Translations under genes and position numbers: made by a program
Shown here: in pieces, positions 1-9,467 of the stretch
Layout: every line of letters begins with the position of its first letter
Position numbering within the stretch: the first letter of the stretch is position 1
Notes under the pieces: model-generated
What the model was told of the DNA's origin: nothing
Database searches by the model: none
Seen by the model: the letters and a program-made list of their open reading frames with translations, nothing else
Source of the DNA: Flavobacterium fluvii
Lineage (GTDB): Bacteria > Bacteroidota > Bacteroidia > Flavobacteriales > Flavobacteriaceae
DNA: 64,000 nucleotides
Reading direction: 5' to 3'
Assembly: GCF_900129545.1 (NCBI RefSeq)
Contig: NZ_FQWB01000002.1
Location: 186,001-250,000, forward strand

Positions 1-3000
1 TCCTTTTGCAATGAATCAGATTTAAGTGGAAGTATTACCTCAAAACACGTTCGATAACCTTCATTATTGTCAGGTTGAATCAGTATGACTTTTATTGAAC
101 CTGAATGCAACTCAACCAGGTTTTTGACAAAAGACAAACCAATTCCTGTTCCTTGGTTAGAAAATGTTATGCCCGACGGAGCTTGGTAAAATGGTTCAAA
201 TATCTTTTCGGTTTCTGAAGGATCAATTCCGATACCGGTATCCATTACCTTGATTTTATAATTGGTGCCTGCAAGTTCAATTGAAAGTTTTACTTTTCCG
301 CCTTCGGGAGAAAATTTTATGGCATTGGAAATAAGATTGATAATTATTTTTTCCAATTTATCCTCATCAAACCAAGCATCAATTTTTTCAACCTTTTTAT
401 CAAACAGTAATTCAATATTTTGTTTTTCGGCAAAAAGCTTAAAACTAAAATAGAGTTCTTCCAGAAAGACCACAACATCACCTTGACTTTCTCTCAAAGG
501 CATTTGTCCGGATTCCAGTTTACGAAAATCCATTAATTGATTAATTAACTTCAAAAGTCTGTTGGAATTTCGTTCAATGGTATTCAAATCATCCTTTGTT
601 GAGGTATTGAATTCTTGAGTGGATTGTTGTAGAATGCGGCTAATATTACCCGTAATTAAAGTAAGTGGTGTTCGGAATTCATGCGAAATATTGGTAAAGA
701 AGCGCATCTTGGCATTCATTCCCTCCATTTCTCGTTGGTTTTGTTCCACTATTTGTTCTTTTTGAACTTCCAGTTTGTCTTTCGACAGGGCCAATTTTTG
801 GTTCAATCGTGACAATTGGTAATTTCGATTGTGGATACGCTTTTGATAAATTATTACAACCACGATGAAAAGGATAATTAATAAAATGAACCAGATTTGT
901 TTCCAAATAGGAGGCGATACAACAAACTCAATTTTGGCAGGGGTATCATCAATATTAAAGTCCAAATCTCGGGATCGGACTTCAAAGGTGTATTTGCCGT
1001 CGGTCAGTCCGTAATAAGTGAAATAGTTTTTTTCCAGAAACGGAGACCATGCTCCATTATTCAAACGGTAGGAGTAGGAAAGTCTTTCTGTTGGAGTAGT
1101 ATTGAAATAATCTTTGCCGGACCAATCAATCACGATGCTGCTCAAATACGGAATTGTATTGGGTTTTGTTATTATGTTGGTTTCCGGTAAGTTGTGATCT
1201 GGTTTGTAGTTGTAAGAAAAGAAATTCTGTTTTACATCATTGCCCAATAGGTTGTTGGTTAATGTTCTTCTTTTCCATTCCCGCACGGATTTATTGACCC
1301 ATAAAGATCCATTCAAATCTAAAAAAAGTTCGCCTCCCTCTCTTGTAAAAGTCATTTGTCCTGAAAAAACACTGTTAGCCCAATTTACACCATCATACCT
1401 GCAAAAACCCTTGTCTGTGGCTACCCAAATATTTTTATTATTTATAGGCAAAATACTTATGATGGCATTGCTAAGCAATCCATTTTCCCTGTTATAATTT
1501 TGCCATTGGCGTCCATCAAAACTAAATACGCCATAATAGCGTGATCCAATCCACATTTTTCCGTTGGGTAAAGTACTGATGTATTCCTGATATTGAAACT
1601 GTTCTACGGGTTTGTCGTATCGTTTCCATTGATGTCCATCAAATGATGCTAAGTGGCTTCCTCCAACCCAAATACGTCCATCTTTTGACTGACCAATACC
1701 ATAAGCATTATACATTTCCGTACTTTGACTTGCAGGATAATGAACTACTTTATAGGTGCCATCATGAAATTGGTAGCATAGCACACCAGCTTTTTCACCT
1801 TTTTCAACACGAATGTCAACAGCAGCTCCAAACCAGACATTACCGGATCTGTCTTCGAAAGCAGAGCGGTAGTCAATTCCCCACGATAAATTGGGGTAAA
1901 GATTCATTGTCCATTTTCCTTCTATGCAATTGGCAATGGCAGCAGTTTTATTGTGACTGCCAACAACCCATAATTGTTTATTTCGGGTTAAAAATACTTT
2001 TACAGGTTGGGATGGAAGACCATTTTCAACACCCAACGAATACCATTTTCCCTTATTGTTTACAACGACTCTCCCTTCGAATGAAAGAAAATATTTTACT
2101 CCATCCTTTGTTTGGCATTGAAAATTTAGATTTTTATAGGTTTTCCATTCGTTTGAAGAATAGTCAATTCGGAATAATGCTTTTTGTTTTGCCAGTACCC
2201 ACAGGAAGCCTTTGTTGTCTTCAAACAGTTCAATCCTTGCATTGGGAAGAGAAAATTCAGGATTTTTATAGCTTTCCCATTTCCCGTTCTTGATCGAATA
2301 AATTACTCCCAAGCCTCCAATCCAGATTGTTCCGTCTTTGGTTCTTAGGATTGAAGTGTGCAAAAAGTCGTCACAAACTCTTTTGTCGGGTTCAACATAG
2401 CGCCAATTTTTTCCATTGAAAACATTGATTCCTACATCGTGAACCCCATTGACTACCCATATTTCTTTGCCAATTCTAGCTATTTTATTGCGGTAGGCAT
2501 TATGGATTCCATCATTTTGATCGTAAACAGCCAATGTTGTAATCTTGCTGGATACGGGGTCATATTTGAAATGGAAAATTTTGATAGGCTTGTTTTCAGG
2601 AGCGGCAACTCCCCATATTGTTTGATCTGAATCAATAAAAAAATCTTCAACATAAAAACCTTTGTCATTGATCAATTCTTCAGACACTGTTCTTAATGCG
2701 AAGTCTGCGTTTTTTTCTTTTAATGATTTTATGGTGCTTTTAGAACTGTAGAAAGTGATTTTTCCTTTTTTCAGATGCAAAAGTCCACTATAAAAAGTTT
2801 TTCCGGTGCTTATTAAGATGCTGCCATCACTTAATTCACGGATGACGCCTACTTTGTATAATTTAGCTATTTTGGAAATAATTTTTTTAGGAAATATTTT
2901 ATTCCAACCGTTAGCGGAATGACAAAACAATCCATTATCGGTACTTGCATAAATATCTTGTTTGTAATCTGCAAAGAGGTTGTTTACGGTTTTGTTGCTA

Positions 3001-3272
3001 AAAGTGGAGTCTATATATTTCCAGCTGATACCATCGTAGGATAGTACTCCATGATTGGCTCCAAATAAAAACTTTCCATTTTTAGTTTGTGCCATACATC
3101 TTAATCCGTCACTTTCAATTTCCGGAAAATTATTCCACCTCCAAGATTCATTAAAAGGATTAATGTTCTCTGGATGATATGCCGTTTGAGAAAAAAGTAA
3201 GGGAGTGAATAAGAGAAATACACTAACAAGACTAGTGAACTTGAAAGTTATTTGTCTATAGCTTCGGTACAT
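1..3272 (-). CDS. Hybrid two-component system sensor (HTCS), 3' end cut by window edge
   Basis: The frame is open from ATG at 3272 to the left edge, about 1090 codons, with no stop inside the window. Residues 1-22 are a signal peptide ending in LLFSQ. Residues about 25-690 are repetitive W/G-rich blocks typical of two-component regulator (Reg_prop) beta-propellers. A Y_Y_Y domain lies near 700-785 (GLTDGKYTFEVRSRD), followed by one membrane helix at about 790-811. A histidine kinase follows: H-box FFTNISHEFRTPL with phospho-acceptor His864 (codon 683-681), N-box NLISNAIKF near 977, G1 DTGIGI near 1010 and G2 GTGIGLSF near 1037. In this family a receiver and an AraC-type DNA-binding domain normally follow in the same chain; they would lie left of base 1. 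Such sensors bind oligosaccharides in the periplasm and activate their PUL. It is the best candidate to read the CAGGAT operators of this window (inference). Confidence 0.93.
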   Translation of the reverse strand, partial: MYRSYRQITFKFTSLVSVFLLFTPLLFSQTAYHPENINPFNESWRWNNFPEIESDGLRCMAQTKNGKFLFGANHGVLSYDGISWKYIDSTFSNKTVNNLFADYKQDIYASTDNGLFCHSANGWNKIFPKKIISKIAKLYKVGVIRELSDGSILISTGKTFYSGLLHLKKGKITFYSSKSTIKSLKEKNADFALRTVSEELINDKGFYVEDFFIDSDQTIWGVAAPENKPIKIFHFKYDPVSSKITTLAVYDQNDGIHNAYRNKIARIGKEIWVVNGVHDVGINVFNGKNWRYVEPDKRVCDDFLHTSILRTKDGTIWIGGLGVIYSIKNGKWESYKNPEFSLPNARIELFEDNKGFLWVLAKQKALFRIDYSSNEWKTYKNLNFQCQTKDGVKYFLSFEGRVVVNNKGKWYSLGVENGLPSQPVKVFLTRNKQLWVVGSHNKTAAIANCIEGKWTMNLYPNLSWGIDYRSAFEDRSGNVWFGAAVDIRVEKGEKAGVLCYQFHDGTYKVVHYPASQSTEMYNAYGIGQSKDGRIWVGGSHLASFDGHQWKRYDKPVEQFQYQEYISTLPNGKMWIGSRYYGVFSFDGRQWQNYNRENGLLSNAIISILPINNKNIWVATDKGFCRYDGVNWANSVFSGQMTFTREGGELFLDLNGSLWVNKSVREWKRRTLTNNLLGNDVKQNFFSYNYKPDHNLPETNIITKPNTIPYLSSIVIDWSGKDYFNTTPTERLSYSYRLNNGAWSPFLEKNYFTYYGLTDGKYTFEVRSRDLDFNIDDTPAKIEFVVSPPIWKQIWFILLIILFIVVVIIYQKRIHNRNYQLSRLNQKLALSKDKLEVQKEQIVEQNQREMEGMNAKMRFFTNISHEFRTPLTLITGNISRILQQSTQEFNTSTKDDLNTIERNSNRLLKLINQLMDFRKLESGQMPLRESQGDVVVFLEELYFSFKLFAEKQNIELLFDKKVEKIDAWFDEDKLEKIIINLISNAIKFSPEGGKVKLSIELAGTNYKIKVMDTGIGIDPSETEKIFEPFYQAPSGITFSNQGTGIGLSFVKNLVELHSGSIKVILIQPDNNEGYRTCFEVILPLKSDSLQK

Positions 3273-3292
3273 AAAAGTAACATTGGTTTGAG

Positions 3293-3300
3293 CAAAAGTA
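3293..3300 (-). promoter_or_regulatory. Candidate -7 box of the HTCS gene
   Basis: On the minus strand the bases read TACTTTTG, an exact match to the Bacteroidota -7 consensus TAnnTTTG, 20 nt before the ATG at 3272. I see no convincing -33 TTTG. No CAGGAT operator is present, so expression of the sensor would be independent of the regulon. Confidence 0.45.
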
Positions 3301-3329
3301 AATAAAAAGAAGCCATGAAAAATGCTTCT
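3301..3329 (-). terminator. Terminator of the GH106-to-GH43 operon
   Basis: On the minus strand AGAAGC and GCTTCT pair around a 10-nt loop and are followed by TTTTTATT. The stem is short (6 bp). It lies between the stop of the arabinanase gene (3438) and the HTCS start, so it would separate the two units. Confidence 0.5.
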
Positions 3330-3437
3330 CCAGAAAAATTGAAAAATTCAAGTATCGTTGGATAAAAGTAATTCTTTTTCGAATGAATTGGTTTTCCAAT
3401 AATCGATTTAATGGAAGATAAAATAATTATTTATTCT

Positions 3438-4466
3438 CTATTTCCCTTTAAAACCCTTTTTTTCGAAAGCATCCATTTTAAAGAGTTCGCTGGTTGCTTC
3501 GATGGATGGCCAACCGTCTTTTGTGAGGTACAAAGGTTTTATGTTTAGCAAAGATTTTCCATCGACAGAACGAGTATAAGCGTGATAAACGATGTAAGTG
3601 GTGTCTTTTTCGGTGAAAATTCCGTTATGGCCACGACCAGGTTCTTTGTCGTCGCCAGCCAAGAAAAGGGAATATTTATCATCAACCCAACTTTCGCCTT
3701 CTTTATTGAGGTAAGGACCTTCAATGTTTTTGGATCTTCCCATAACGATTTGGTAATTGCTGTTGATGCCTTTGCAACAGATTCCCCTTGAGGCAAAAAT
3801 GTAATAATAATCAGGACCTTTAATCAAGAAGACGCCTTCGCCCAAGTGGGAAGTCAGTTTTATCAACTTTGGATTTTCGTCCAATAATTTTCCGGTTTTT
3901 GGGTTCAGTTCGACCATTCTCAACCCACTTTGGTAGGAACCGTACAATAGCCATACTCGACCGTCTTTGTTCACGAATACATTGGGGTCAATCACGTTTA
4001 CGCCTTCTCCTCCGTTTTTGAAACTAATAACGGCACCCTGATCTTCCCATTTATAGTTTGGATTTGATTTGTCTAAAGTTACATTGGTGGCATAGCCAAT
4101 GCTTGAATTAAAATTCATCCAAGCCGAAACCGAATAATACAAATGATATTTCCCGTCACGAAAATGGATGTCTGGCGCCCAAAGAACTCCTTTTTGTTCT
4201 GGAATGTCTTTTTTCCACCAATCCAGCACTTCTCCTTTGGGAAAAACGCCATGGTCATTTACCCAATTGATTTTGTCGGTTGATTTTTTGGAAGAAAGTC
4301 CCGTGCCAAAAACATAATACCAATCTCCGCCTTTAATCATTACGGGATCGTGCACTTTTAAATCCCCTTTCAAACCATTGTTTTCAATGGTGTCTTGGGA
4401 AACTTGCTGTGACCAAGAAACTATTGAAAATAATAAAATCAGCAACGTAAAACTATTTTTTTTCAT
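3438..4466 (-). CDS. GH43 arabinan endo-1,5-alpha-L-arabinosidase
   Basis: The protein has 342 aa with signal peptide MKKNSFTLLILLFSIVSWSQ and is predicted periplasmic or secreted. The five-bladed GH43 propeller has the expected catalytic triad: general base Asp40 (KVHDP), pKa modulator Asp160 (NVIDP) and general acid Glu210 (LGEGVFLI). ASRGICCKGINSNYQIVMGRS (residues 225-245) and the calcium-site His280 in GRGHNG are hallmarks of endo-arabinanases rather than arabinofuranosidases. It would cut the 1,5-arabinan side chains of rhamnogalacturonan I to arabino-oligosaccharides. It is the last gene of the operon that starts at 15062. A 155-nt gap containing an inverted repeat separates it from the preceding gene. 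The family call is firm; the endo activity is inferred from motifs. Confidence 0.88.
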   Translation of the reverse strand: MKKNSFTLLILLFSIVSWSQQVSQDTIENNGLKGDLKVHDPVMIKGGDWYYVFGTGLSSKKSTDKINWVNDHGVFPKGEVLDWWKKDIPEQKGVLWAPDIHFRDGKYHLYYSVSAWMNFNSSIGYATNVTLDKSNPNYKWEDQGAVISFKNGGEGVNVIDPNVFVNKDGRVWLLYGSYQSGLRMVELNPKTGKLLDENPKLIKLTSHLGEGVFLIKGPDYYYIFASRGICCKGINSNYQIVMGRSKNIEGPYLNKEGESWVDDKYSLFLAGDDKEPGRGHNGIFTEKDTTYIVYHAYTRSVDGKSLLNIKPLYLTKDGWPSIEATSELFKMDAFEKKGFKGK

Positions 4467-4506
4467 TGGATTTGGAGTTGAATCAGAATTTGTATTAATG
4501 TAGTTT

Positions 4507-4570
4507 CGTCAGTTCGAGTGTTTTATTAAAAATGCTGTCGCATTACGATTCAAAATCACTCGAAGTGACG
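4507..4570. repeat. Intergenic inverted repeat
   Basis: Arms at 4507-4520 and 4557-4570 (CGTCAGTTCGAGTG and CACTCGAAGTGACG) pair over 13 of 14 positions around a 36-nt loop. It fills the gap between two genes of the same operon. There is no T-tract, so it looks like a dispersed intergenic palindrome of the sort common in Flavobacteriia rather than a terminator. It could stabilise or process the mRNA. Confidence 0.6.
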
Positions 4571-4621
4571 AGTGAATTCTTAGAGAAACGACATTGGAAT
4601 TAGGTCTAAAATTGTTAGAAC

Positions 4622-6427
4622 TTATTCCTTTTTCAAGGCCTCAATAATATCAGCCGAAACCTTTATCACGGTTCCATGACGTGTTCCTTGAGGAAAACTG
4701 ACTTGCTCCGAGATATCTTCCCAGCCCTTGGCAGTTTGTTTTACGGCACCATATTTTTTCTGGGTATATTTATCAAAATAAACCACCCATTCGCCATTTA
4801 TTTGGGTTGCAGTTGGACCTTCAGCCCAATACTTGCCCGTGATTGGTTCGCTTGCTTTGGAGTACGGACCTTTAAGGTTTTTGCTGGTGGCTATTTTCAA
4901 GTTTTTTTGGACCGGTACTTTTGTTTCGTCCTTCAAGAACATGGTGTATCCTTTTTCATCTTTTACGATGGAAGCGTCGATTACATTAAAACCGGGTTCA
5001 TAAAGTAATTTCGTTTTTTTGAATTTCTTGAAATCTTTGGTGGTGGTGTAATAAATCCTGTGGTTGTATCCTTTTTCTTCAGTGGATTGTGTTTCCAGAA
5101 ATTCACCTTCAATCGTGGATGCCCAATAAATCATGTATTTTTTTGAATTTTCGTCATACGTTATTTCGGGAGCCCAAGTATTTCTTGATTTTGCTTCGTG
5201 TGCCATCACGGGTAAAAATTCTTGTTTAGACCAGTGAATTAGGTCTTTGGAAGAAGCATAACCAATGCCGTTGTCTGTCCAGCTATCTGTCCAAACCATG
5301 TGATACAAACCGTCGCCGCCTTTGATGACGCAAGGATCACGCATTAATTTGTCCTTGCCAACTTCTGGAGTCAAAAAGGAAGTGTCGTTTTTTAAAGTTT
5401 CCCATTTATAACCGTCTTCGCTGTAAGCCAAATGCAAACCGTCTTCGCCATTGCCCTTGAAATAAGTAAACACGTAGCCATCGGGTTTCAAGGTGAAATT
5501 ATTGGCTACCAGCCATTTTTCGCAGGCGGTTGGCCAAAATTGGTTGGTTCCTTTGACTCCTAAACCAAAACCGTGTCCGCCACTTTGATACAGGTGCATT
5601 TCGACAGGAACTTTTTGGTTTTTTAAAGCAAGGTAATAATTGATGCTGTTTTCAACAGGAACCGCTTTGTCGTCCGTGGCGTGAACCAAGAAGGTCTTAG
5701 GCGTTTCAGCCGTAACTTGCTTTTCATTCGAGTATTTATCGATGAGTTCTGGAGCCGCATTTTTTCCTATTAAATTAATTTTTGAACCTTCGTGCGTGAT
5801 GCCCGTTTCCATGGAAATCACGGGGTAAATTAAAATGGAAAAATCAGGTTTGGCACTGCCATTGTCTTTGGAATCATACACTTTGTCATTGTAATGGGTG
5901 GACAAAGTGGAAGCCAAATGTCCTCCAGCCGAAAAGCCCATAATACCTATTTTGTTCGGATTCAAGTTCCATTTCTGGGCATTACGGCGCACCAATCGGA
6001 TGGCTTCTTGGGCATCTTGCAATGGTCCGATGTTTTTGTCTTTCATGATCAAATCGCTCGGCAACCTGTTTTTTAACACAAAGGCGTTGATGCCCAAATT
6101 ATTCAACCATTCGGCTACTTTATAGCCTTCCTTGTTGATGGCCAACATACCGTAGCCACCACCGGGACAGATGATAACGGCTGTTCCGTTTGATTTTTTT
6201 GGATCTGCCAAATAGACCGTAAGCGTGGGTTGACTTACATACCGAACGCCGCTAAGAATGCCGTTTTTGTCCAATTCTGTTTTCTCGACATAGGCTGCGG
6301 ATTGAATTTCACCGGGGATTTTGTCCCACAACGGAATACTTTCCTTGTTTTGCGAAAAAGCGGGAATGCTCATTCCCAATGTCAAAAATGCTACTACAAG
6401 CTTAATTTGATTAGTTGATTTTTTCAT
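4622..6427 (-). CDS. Two-domain enzyme: alpha/beta-hydrolase esterase fused to GH43-like propeller
   Basis: The protein has 601 aa with signal peptide ending IPAFSQ. Residues about 60-310 form an alpha/beta hydrolase of the BD-FAE/Abhydrolase_3 type: oxyanion stretch CPGGGYGMLA (87-96), nucleophile Ser166 in GFSAGGHLA, acid Asp252 or Asp253 in HATDDKAVP and base His285 in SGGHGF. Residues about 315-600 are a GH43-type five-bladed propeller with Asp364 (MRDPCVI), Asp484 (NVIDAS) and Glu536 (WAEGPT) in the triad positions. The likely role is removal of an ester (acetyl, methyl or feruloyl) together with an arabinose or related side residue; neither specificity can be read from sequence. Its start overlaps the end of the upstream GH2 gene by 17 nt, implying coupled translation. 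Confidence 0.85.
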   Translation of the reverse strand: MKKSTNQIKLVVAFLTLGMSIPAFSQNKESIPLWDKIPGEIQSAAYVEKTELDKNGILSGVRYVSQPTLTVYLADPKKSNGTAVIICPGGGYGMLAINKEGYKVAEWLNNLGINAFVLKNRLPSDLIMKDKNIGPLQDAQEAIRLVRRNAQKWNLNPNKIGIMGFSAGGHLASTLSTHYNDKVYDSKDNGSAKPDFSILIYPVISMETGITHEGSKINLIGKNAAPELIDKYSNEKQVTAETPKTFLVHATDDKAVPVENSINYYLALKNQKVPVEMHLYQSGGHGFGLGVKGTNQFWPTACEKWLVANNFTLKPDGYVFTYFKGNGEDGLHLAYSEDGYKWETLKNDTSFLTPEVGKDKLMRDPCVIKGGDGLYHMVWTDSWTDNGIGYASSKDLIHWSKQEFLPVMAHEAKSRNTWAPEITYDENSKKYMIYWASTIEGEFLETQSTEEKGYNHRIYYTTTKDFKKFKKTKLLYEPGFNVIDASIVKDEKGYTMFLKDETKVPVQKNLKIATSKNLKGPYSKASEPITGKYWAEGPTATQINGEWVVYFDKYTQKKYGAVKQTAKGWEDISEQVSFPQGTRHGTVIKVSADIIEALKKE

Positions 6428-9377
6428 AAAATTCTATTTCTACTATGCGCAATTGCCCTTTGGCATCTACGGCTGTTTTATCTTTAAATAAATCTAAATC
6501 CTTGGTTGCTTCTACTTCAACAATATTGCTGAAGCCGTCTTTTTCGGTATTGGCTCCAATCAATTCTATTTTGATGTTTTGGGCAAGAACGGGTTCCAAT
6601 GGAATGGTAATGTAGCCTAAACTTTGGGCCGTATTTCCTTTATACACTTCTTTTCCGTCTGCTAAAATACGAATTGGATAGCTTTTTGACCTCCAACCGG
6701 TTAATTTAACCACACATTCATTTACCATTGAGGGTTTTGACAGCGTGTAGGTTATGAAAGCGCTACTGCTTTTACCGTCATTTCTCCATTCGGTCAATTC
6801 GTTGTCGTCATAACTTTTGTAGACGTCATTTGCATTGGATGGAGAACTTGCATTTACTATTGAAACTGGATTTCTTTTTAGGGTATAAGAAGGCGTTTTT
6901 GGTGTTGCACCTCTGTCTAAATTGGAAGCCAAATCGATTCCCGGCAATAATTTTGAAAGCCCGTTCTCCACTTTTACGGCTTGACTATCAAAAGTTAATT
7001 CGGCTGGTTGCAAGCCTTTGGCAGTTGCCGTAATTTTTATTTTACCCGCTTTTGTCAAAGATTGCAACATCACTCGATTGATGCCATTTTCGACAGGAAT
7101 ATTTTTGGAAAGGATATAATTGTTGGGGCCTTGTGCAATGCCTCCCAACCAAGTTGACGGGCCATCAACTACAAAGCTAATCATGTCGTTGCTGAGAGGA
7201 CAACGGTCTCCGTTTTTGTCCAATACTTCAACATCTATCAGGGCTACATCGGCTCCATCTGCCAAAAATCCTTTGGGTTGCGTATTCAATTTCAGTTTGA
7301 TTGTAGCGGGAGCTCCGACAGTTTTTTTGTAATCCTCGCTTAGAATAGTTCCTTTTTCATCATAACCAATAGCCTTGATTGTTCCAGATTTCCAAGCGAT
7401 ATTGTCAAAAGTAAACAGAAACTGGTGGCTCTGTTTTCCAAAACCTTGAGAAATTCCGTTTACAAAAAGTTCGACTTTGGCAGCTGTAGAAACCACATAA
7501 ATGTTTTTCACGACGGCATCTGCATAGTTCCAATGCCCCAAAATGTGCGTGCGGTGTTTTTCGATATCGACCCAACCGTCCCACATCACTTGATGCGCCC
7601 AAAAACCGTCTTTCGGAATGCGCATCGCATCGACTTCGCCACTGGTTCTATAATTCGATTCGCCACGGTGATGGGTGTTGGAATCCGAAAAAATAATGTT
7701 TACGCCACCTGAATTTACCCTTTTTCCGGTGCCGGGTCTTTCCCTGAAATAATCATGCCAACGCTCCACATCTTCAATGGCGTGTTCGTCTTGATTGTGG
7801 TTGTAATCTTCTGCGGGTTGGTCTCGATACAAAGGCCCCGCACCTTCTTTGTGAAAAGGAGGGGAGAATTCGTCCCAATATTTGCGCAAGCCTTCGTCTC
7901 GAGAATATTCGGTTGCCCACAATGGTTTTTGGGCACTTTTGTTGATATACAACATTTCTCCACCATATTCTGCTTCTTTGCTGTCGAGCATTTCACGAGA
8001 ACCGATGGCACGTCCGCCAAAAGGATCGAACGTGTTTCGGATGGTTTTCATTTCGAGCATGTGTTCCTCGCTGATGGATTCATTCCCACATTCGTAAAAA
8101 ATAATGCTCGGATTGTTTCGGTTGTAAATGATGGCATCGCGCATCAGGTTGATGCGATGGTTCCATTGTTCGCCTTTCGCATCTTTTTCGGCATCACCGG
8201 CCGGCATTGCTTGCATTAGTCCAACTCGGTCGCAGGATTCCACGTCTTGTTTCCAAGGCGTTACGTGCATCCAACGCACCAAATTTCCGTTGCCTTCCAC
8301 AATTAATTTATTACTGAAATCACTCAACCAAGCAGGAACCGACATTCCGATAGCCGGCCATTCGTTGCTGGTTCTTTGAGCATAACCTTTTACTTGAATC
8401 ACGCGATCGTTGAGCCAAATTTCCCCGTTTTTGAACTCGGTTTTTCTAAAGCCTGTTTTGGTGGAAACTTCGTCAATGATTTTTTCGTTTACTTTCAAAA
8501 TTGTTTTCACGGTATATAAATAACCGTAACCCCAACTCCAAAAATGCAAGTCTTTAACCAAACTATTGGCTTTCATAATTTTGGTTTCATTGGGTTGAAT
8601 CGTGGTTTTTTCTCCCGAGAAAGCAGCGATTTGTTTTCCGTCGAGATCTTCAACAATAACATTGTATTCCACCGTTTTGGCAGATTTATATTCATTGTGA
8701 ACTTCTGTTTCGGCATTGATGGTGGCACTTTCTGCTTTGATGTCAATATTGGAAGCATAGACATAAACTCCCGTGGTTTTCAGATTGGAATAGAGTGGGA
8801 GGGTTTGGTATAATTTGTCGGTAATGTGCAAGTAAACATTTTTTGGAATACCACCATAATTGGCGTTGAAATTATTGTTGTTCCATTGATAGGTTGAATT
8901 GGTTTCCAGTTGTCGGTATTTCCAATCGTTGTCTATTCGAAGCGCAACGGTATTTTCTTCTGGAAAAGGTTTGATGATGTTTGAAATGTCAAGACCAAAA
9001 GCCATTACCCCATTTTCATGCAATCCCACTTTTTGTCCATTGACATAAATAACACCGCCTTGGCGAATGCCTTCAAATTCCAGGAAAACCTTCTTGTCCT
9101 TGATTCCTTTTGGGAGTTTGAACTTTTTTCGATACCAAACAATGCCAGTGGTCAATTCGACTATATCTTTTTCAAAAGCTTCTTCTTGGTTGAAGGCGTG
9201 CGGAAGGGTTACTTTTCTCCAAGCGGCATCATCGAAAACAGGAGATTCCGCTTTTTCGAGATCTCCTGTTTTTAGTTTCCAATCGGCGTTGAAATTGTAT
9301 TTTTCCCTTTTAAATTCTTGAGAGAATATAGTGGAATTGATAAGTAGTAAAGCAAAAAACAAGAGTGCTTTTTTCAT
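6411..9377 (-). CDS. GH2 family glycosidase, beta-galactosidase-like, with C-terminal accessory domains
   Basis: The protein has 988 aa with signal peptide ending NSTIFSQ. The N-terminal sugar-binding jelly roll spans about 25-200, followed by an immunoglobulin-like domain and a TIM barrel at about 310-640. Acid/base Glu433 is in YECGNES and nucleophile Glu490 in LWATEYS, both in the canonical GH2 contexts. A DUF4982-like and Ig-like region follows. The last about 150 residues (SYDDNELTEWRND ... IVEIEFYEKIN) look like a discoidin or CBM module. It is predicted periplasmic and acts on non-reducing beta-linked sugars; galactose in galactan side chains is the natural guess, but GH2 also contains glucuronidases and arabinosidases. 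It sits between CE12 and the esterase-GH43 fusion. Confidence 0.85.
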   Translation of the reverse strand: MKKALLFFALLLINSTIFSQEFKREKYNFNADWKLKTGDLEKAESPVFDDAAWRKVTLPHAFNQEEAFEKDIVELTTGIVWYRKKFKLPKGIKDKKVFLEFEGIRQGGVIYVNGQKVGLHENGVMAFGLDISNIIKPFPEENTVALRIDNDWKYRQLETNSTYQWNNNNFNANYGGIPKNVYLHITDKLYQTLPLYSNLKTTGVYVYASNIDIKAESATINAETEVHNEYKSAKTVEYNVIVEDLDGKQIAAFSGEKTTIQPNETKIMKANSLVKDLHFWSWGYGYLYTVKTILKVNEKIIDEVSTKTGFRKTEFKNGEIWLNDRVIQVKGYAQRTSNEWPAIGMSVPAWLSDFSNKLIVEGNGNLVRWMHVTPWKQDVESCDRVGLMQAMPAGDAEKDAKGEQWNHRINLMRDAIIYNRNNPSIIFYECGNESISEEHMLEMKTIRNTFDPFGGRAIGSREMLDSKEAEYGGEMLYINKSAQKPLWATEYSRDEGLRKYWDEFSPPFHKEGAGPLYRDQPAEDYNHNQDEHAIEDVERWHDYFRERPGTGKRVNSGGVNIIFSDSNTHHRGESNYRTSGEVDAMRIPKDGFWAHQVMWDGWVDIEKHRTHILGHWNYADAVVKNIYVVSTAAKVELFVNGISQGFGKQSHQFLFTFDNIAWKSGTIKAIGYDEKGTILSEDYKKTVGAPATIKLKLNTQPKGFLADGADVALIDVEVLDKNGDRCPLSNDMISFVVDGPSTWLGGIAQGPNNYILSKNIPVENGINRVMLQSLTKAGKIKITATAKGLQPAELTFDSQAVKVENGLSKLLPGIDLASNLDRGATPKTPSYTLKRNPVSIVNASSPSNANDVYKSYDDNELTEWRNDGKSSSAFITYTLSKPSMVNECVVKLTGWRSKSYPIRILADGKEVYKGNTAQSLGYITIPLEPVLAQNIKIELIGANTEKDGFSNIVEVEATKDLDLFKDKTAVDAKGQLRIVEIEFYEKIN

Positions 9378-9438
9378 GATTGTTTTATTTTATAAATTTC
9401 TGATACAGAAACAGCAAACATTCTATATGGTTTGATGT

Positions 9439-9457
9439 GCCTATAATTTTAATAGGC
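9439..9457. other. Small intercistronic hairpin
   Basis: GCCTAT and ATAGGC pair around a 7-nt AT loop in the 90-nt gap between the CE12 and GH2 genes. There is no T-tract in the direction of transcription, so termination is unlikely. A role in mRNA processing is possible but unproven. Confidence 0.3.
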
Positions 9458-9467
9458 GGTAAATATA

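Noticed and set aside
1643-2293. Long plus-strand ORF (216 codons) opposite the HTCS propeller
   Set aside because: It is the antisense of the sensor's reading frame, with unusual His/Gln/Cys-rich composition and no recognisable domain; the minus-strand frame is clearly coding.
7755-8219. Plus-strand ORF of 154 codons inside the GH2 gene
   Set aside because: It is a shadow of the minus-strand GH2 frame, Phe/Val-rich, without family motifs.
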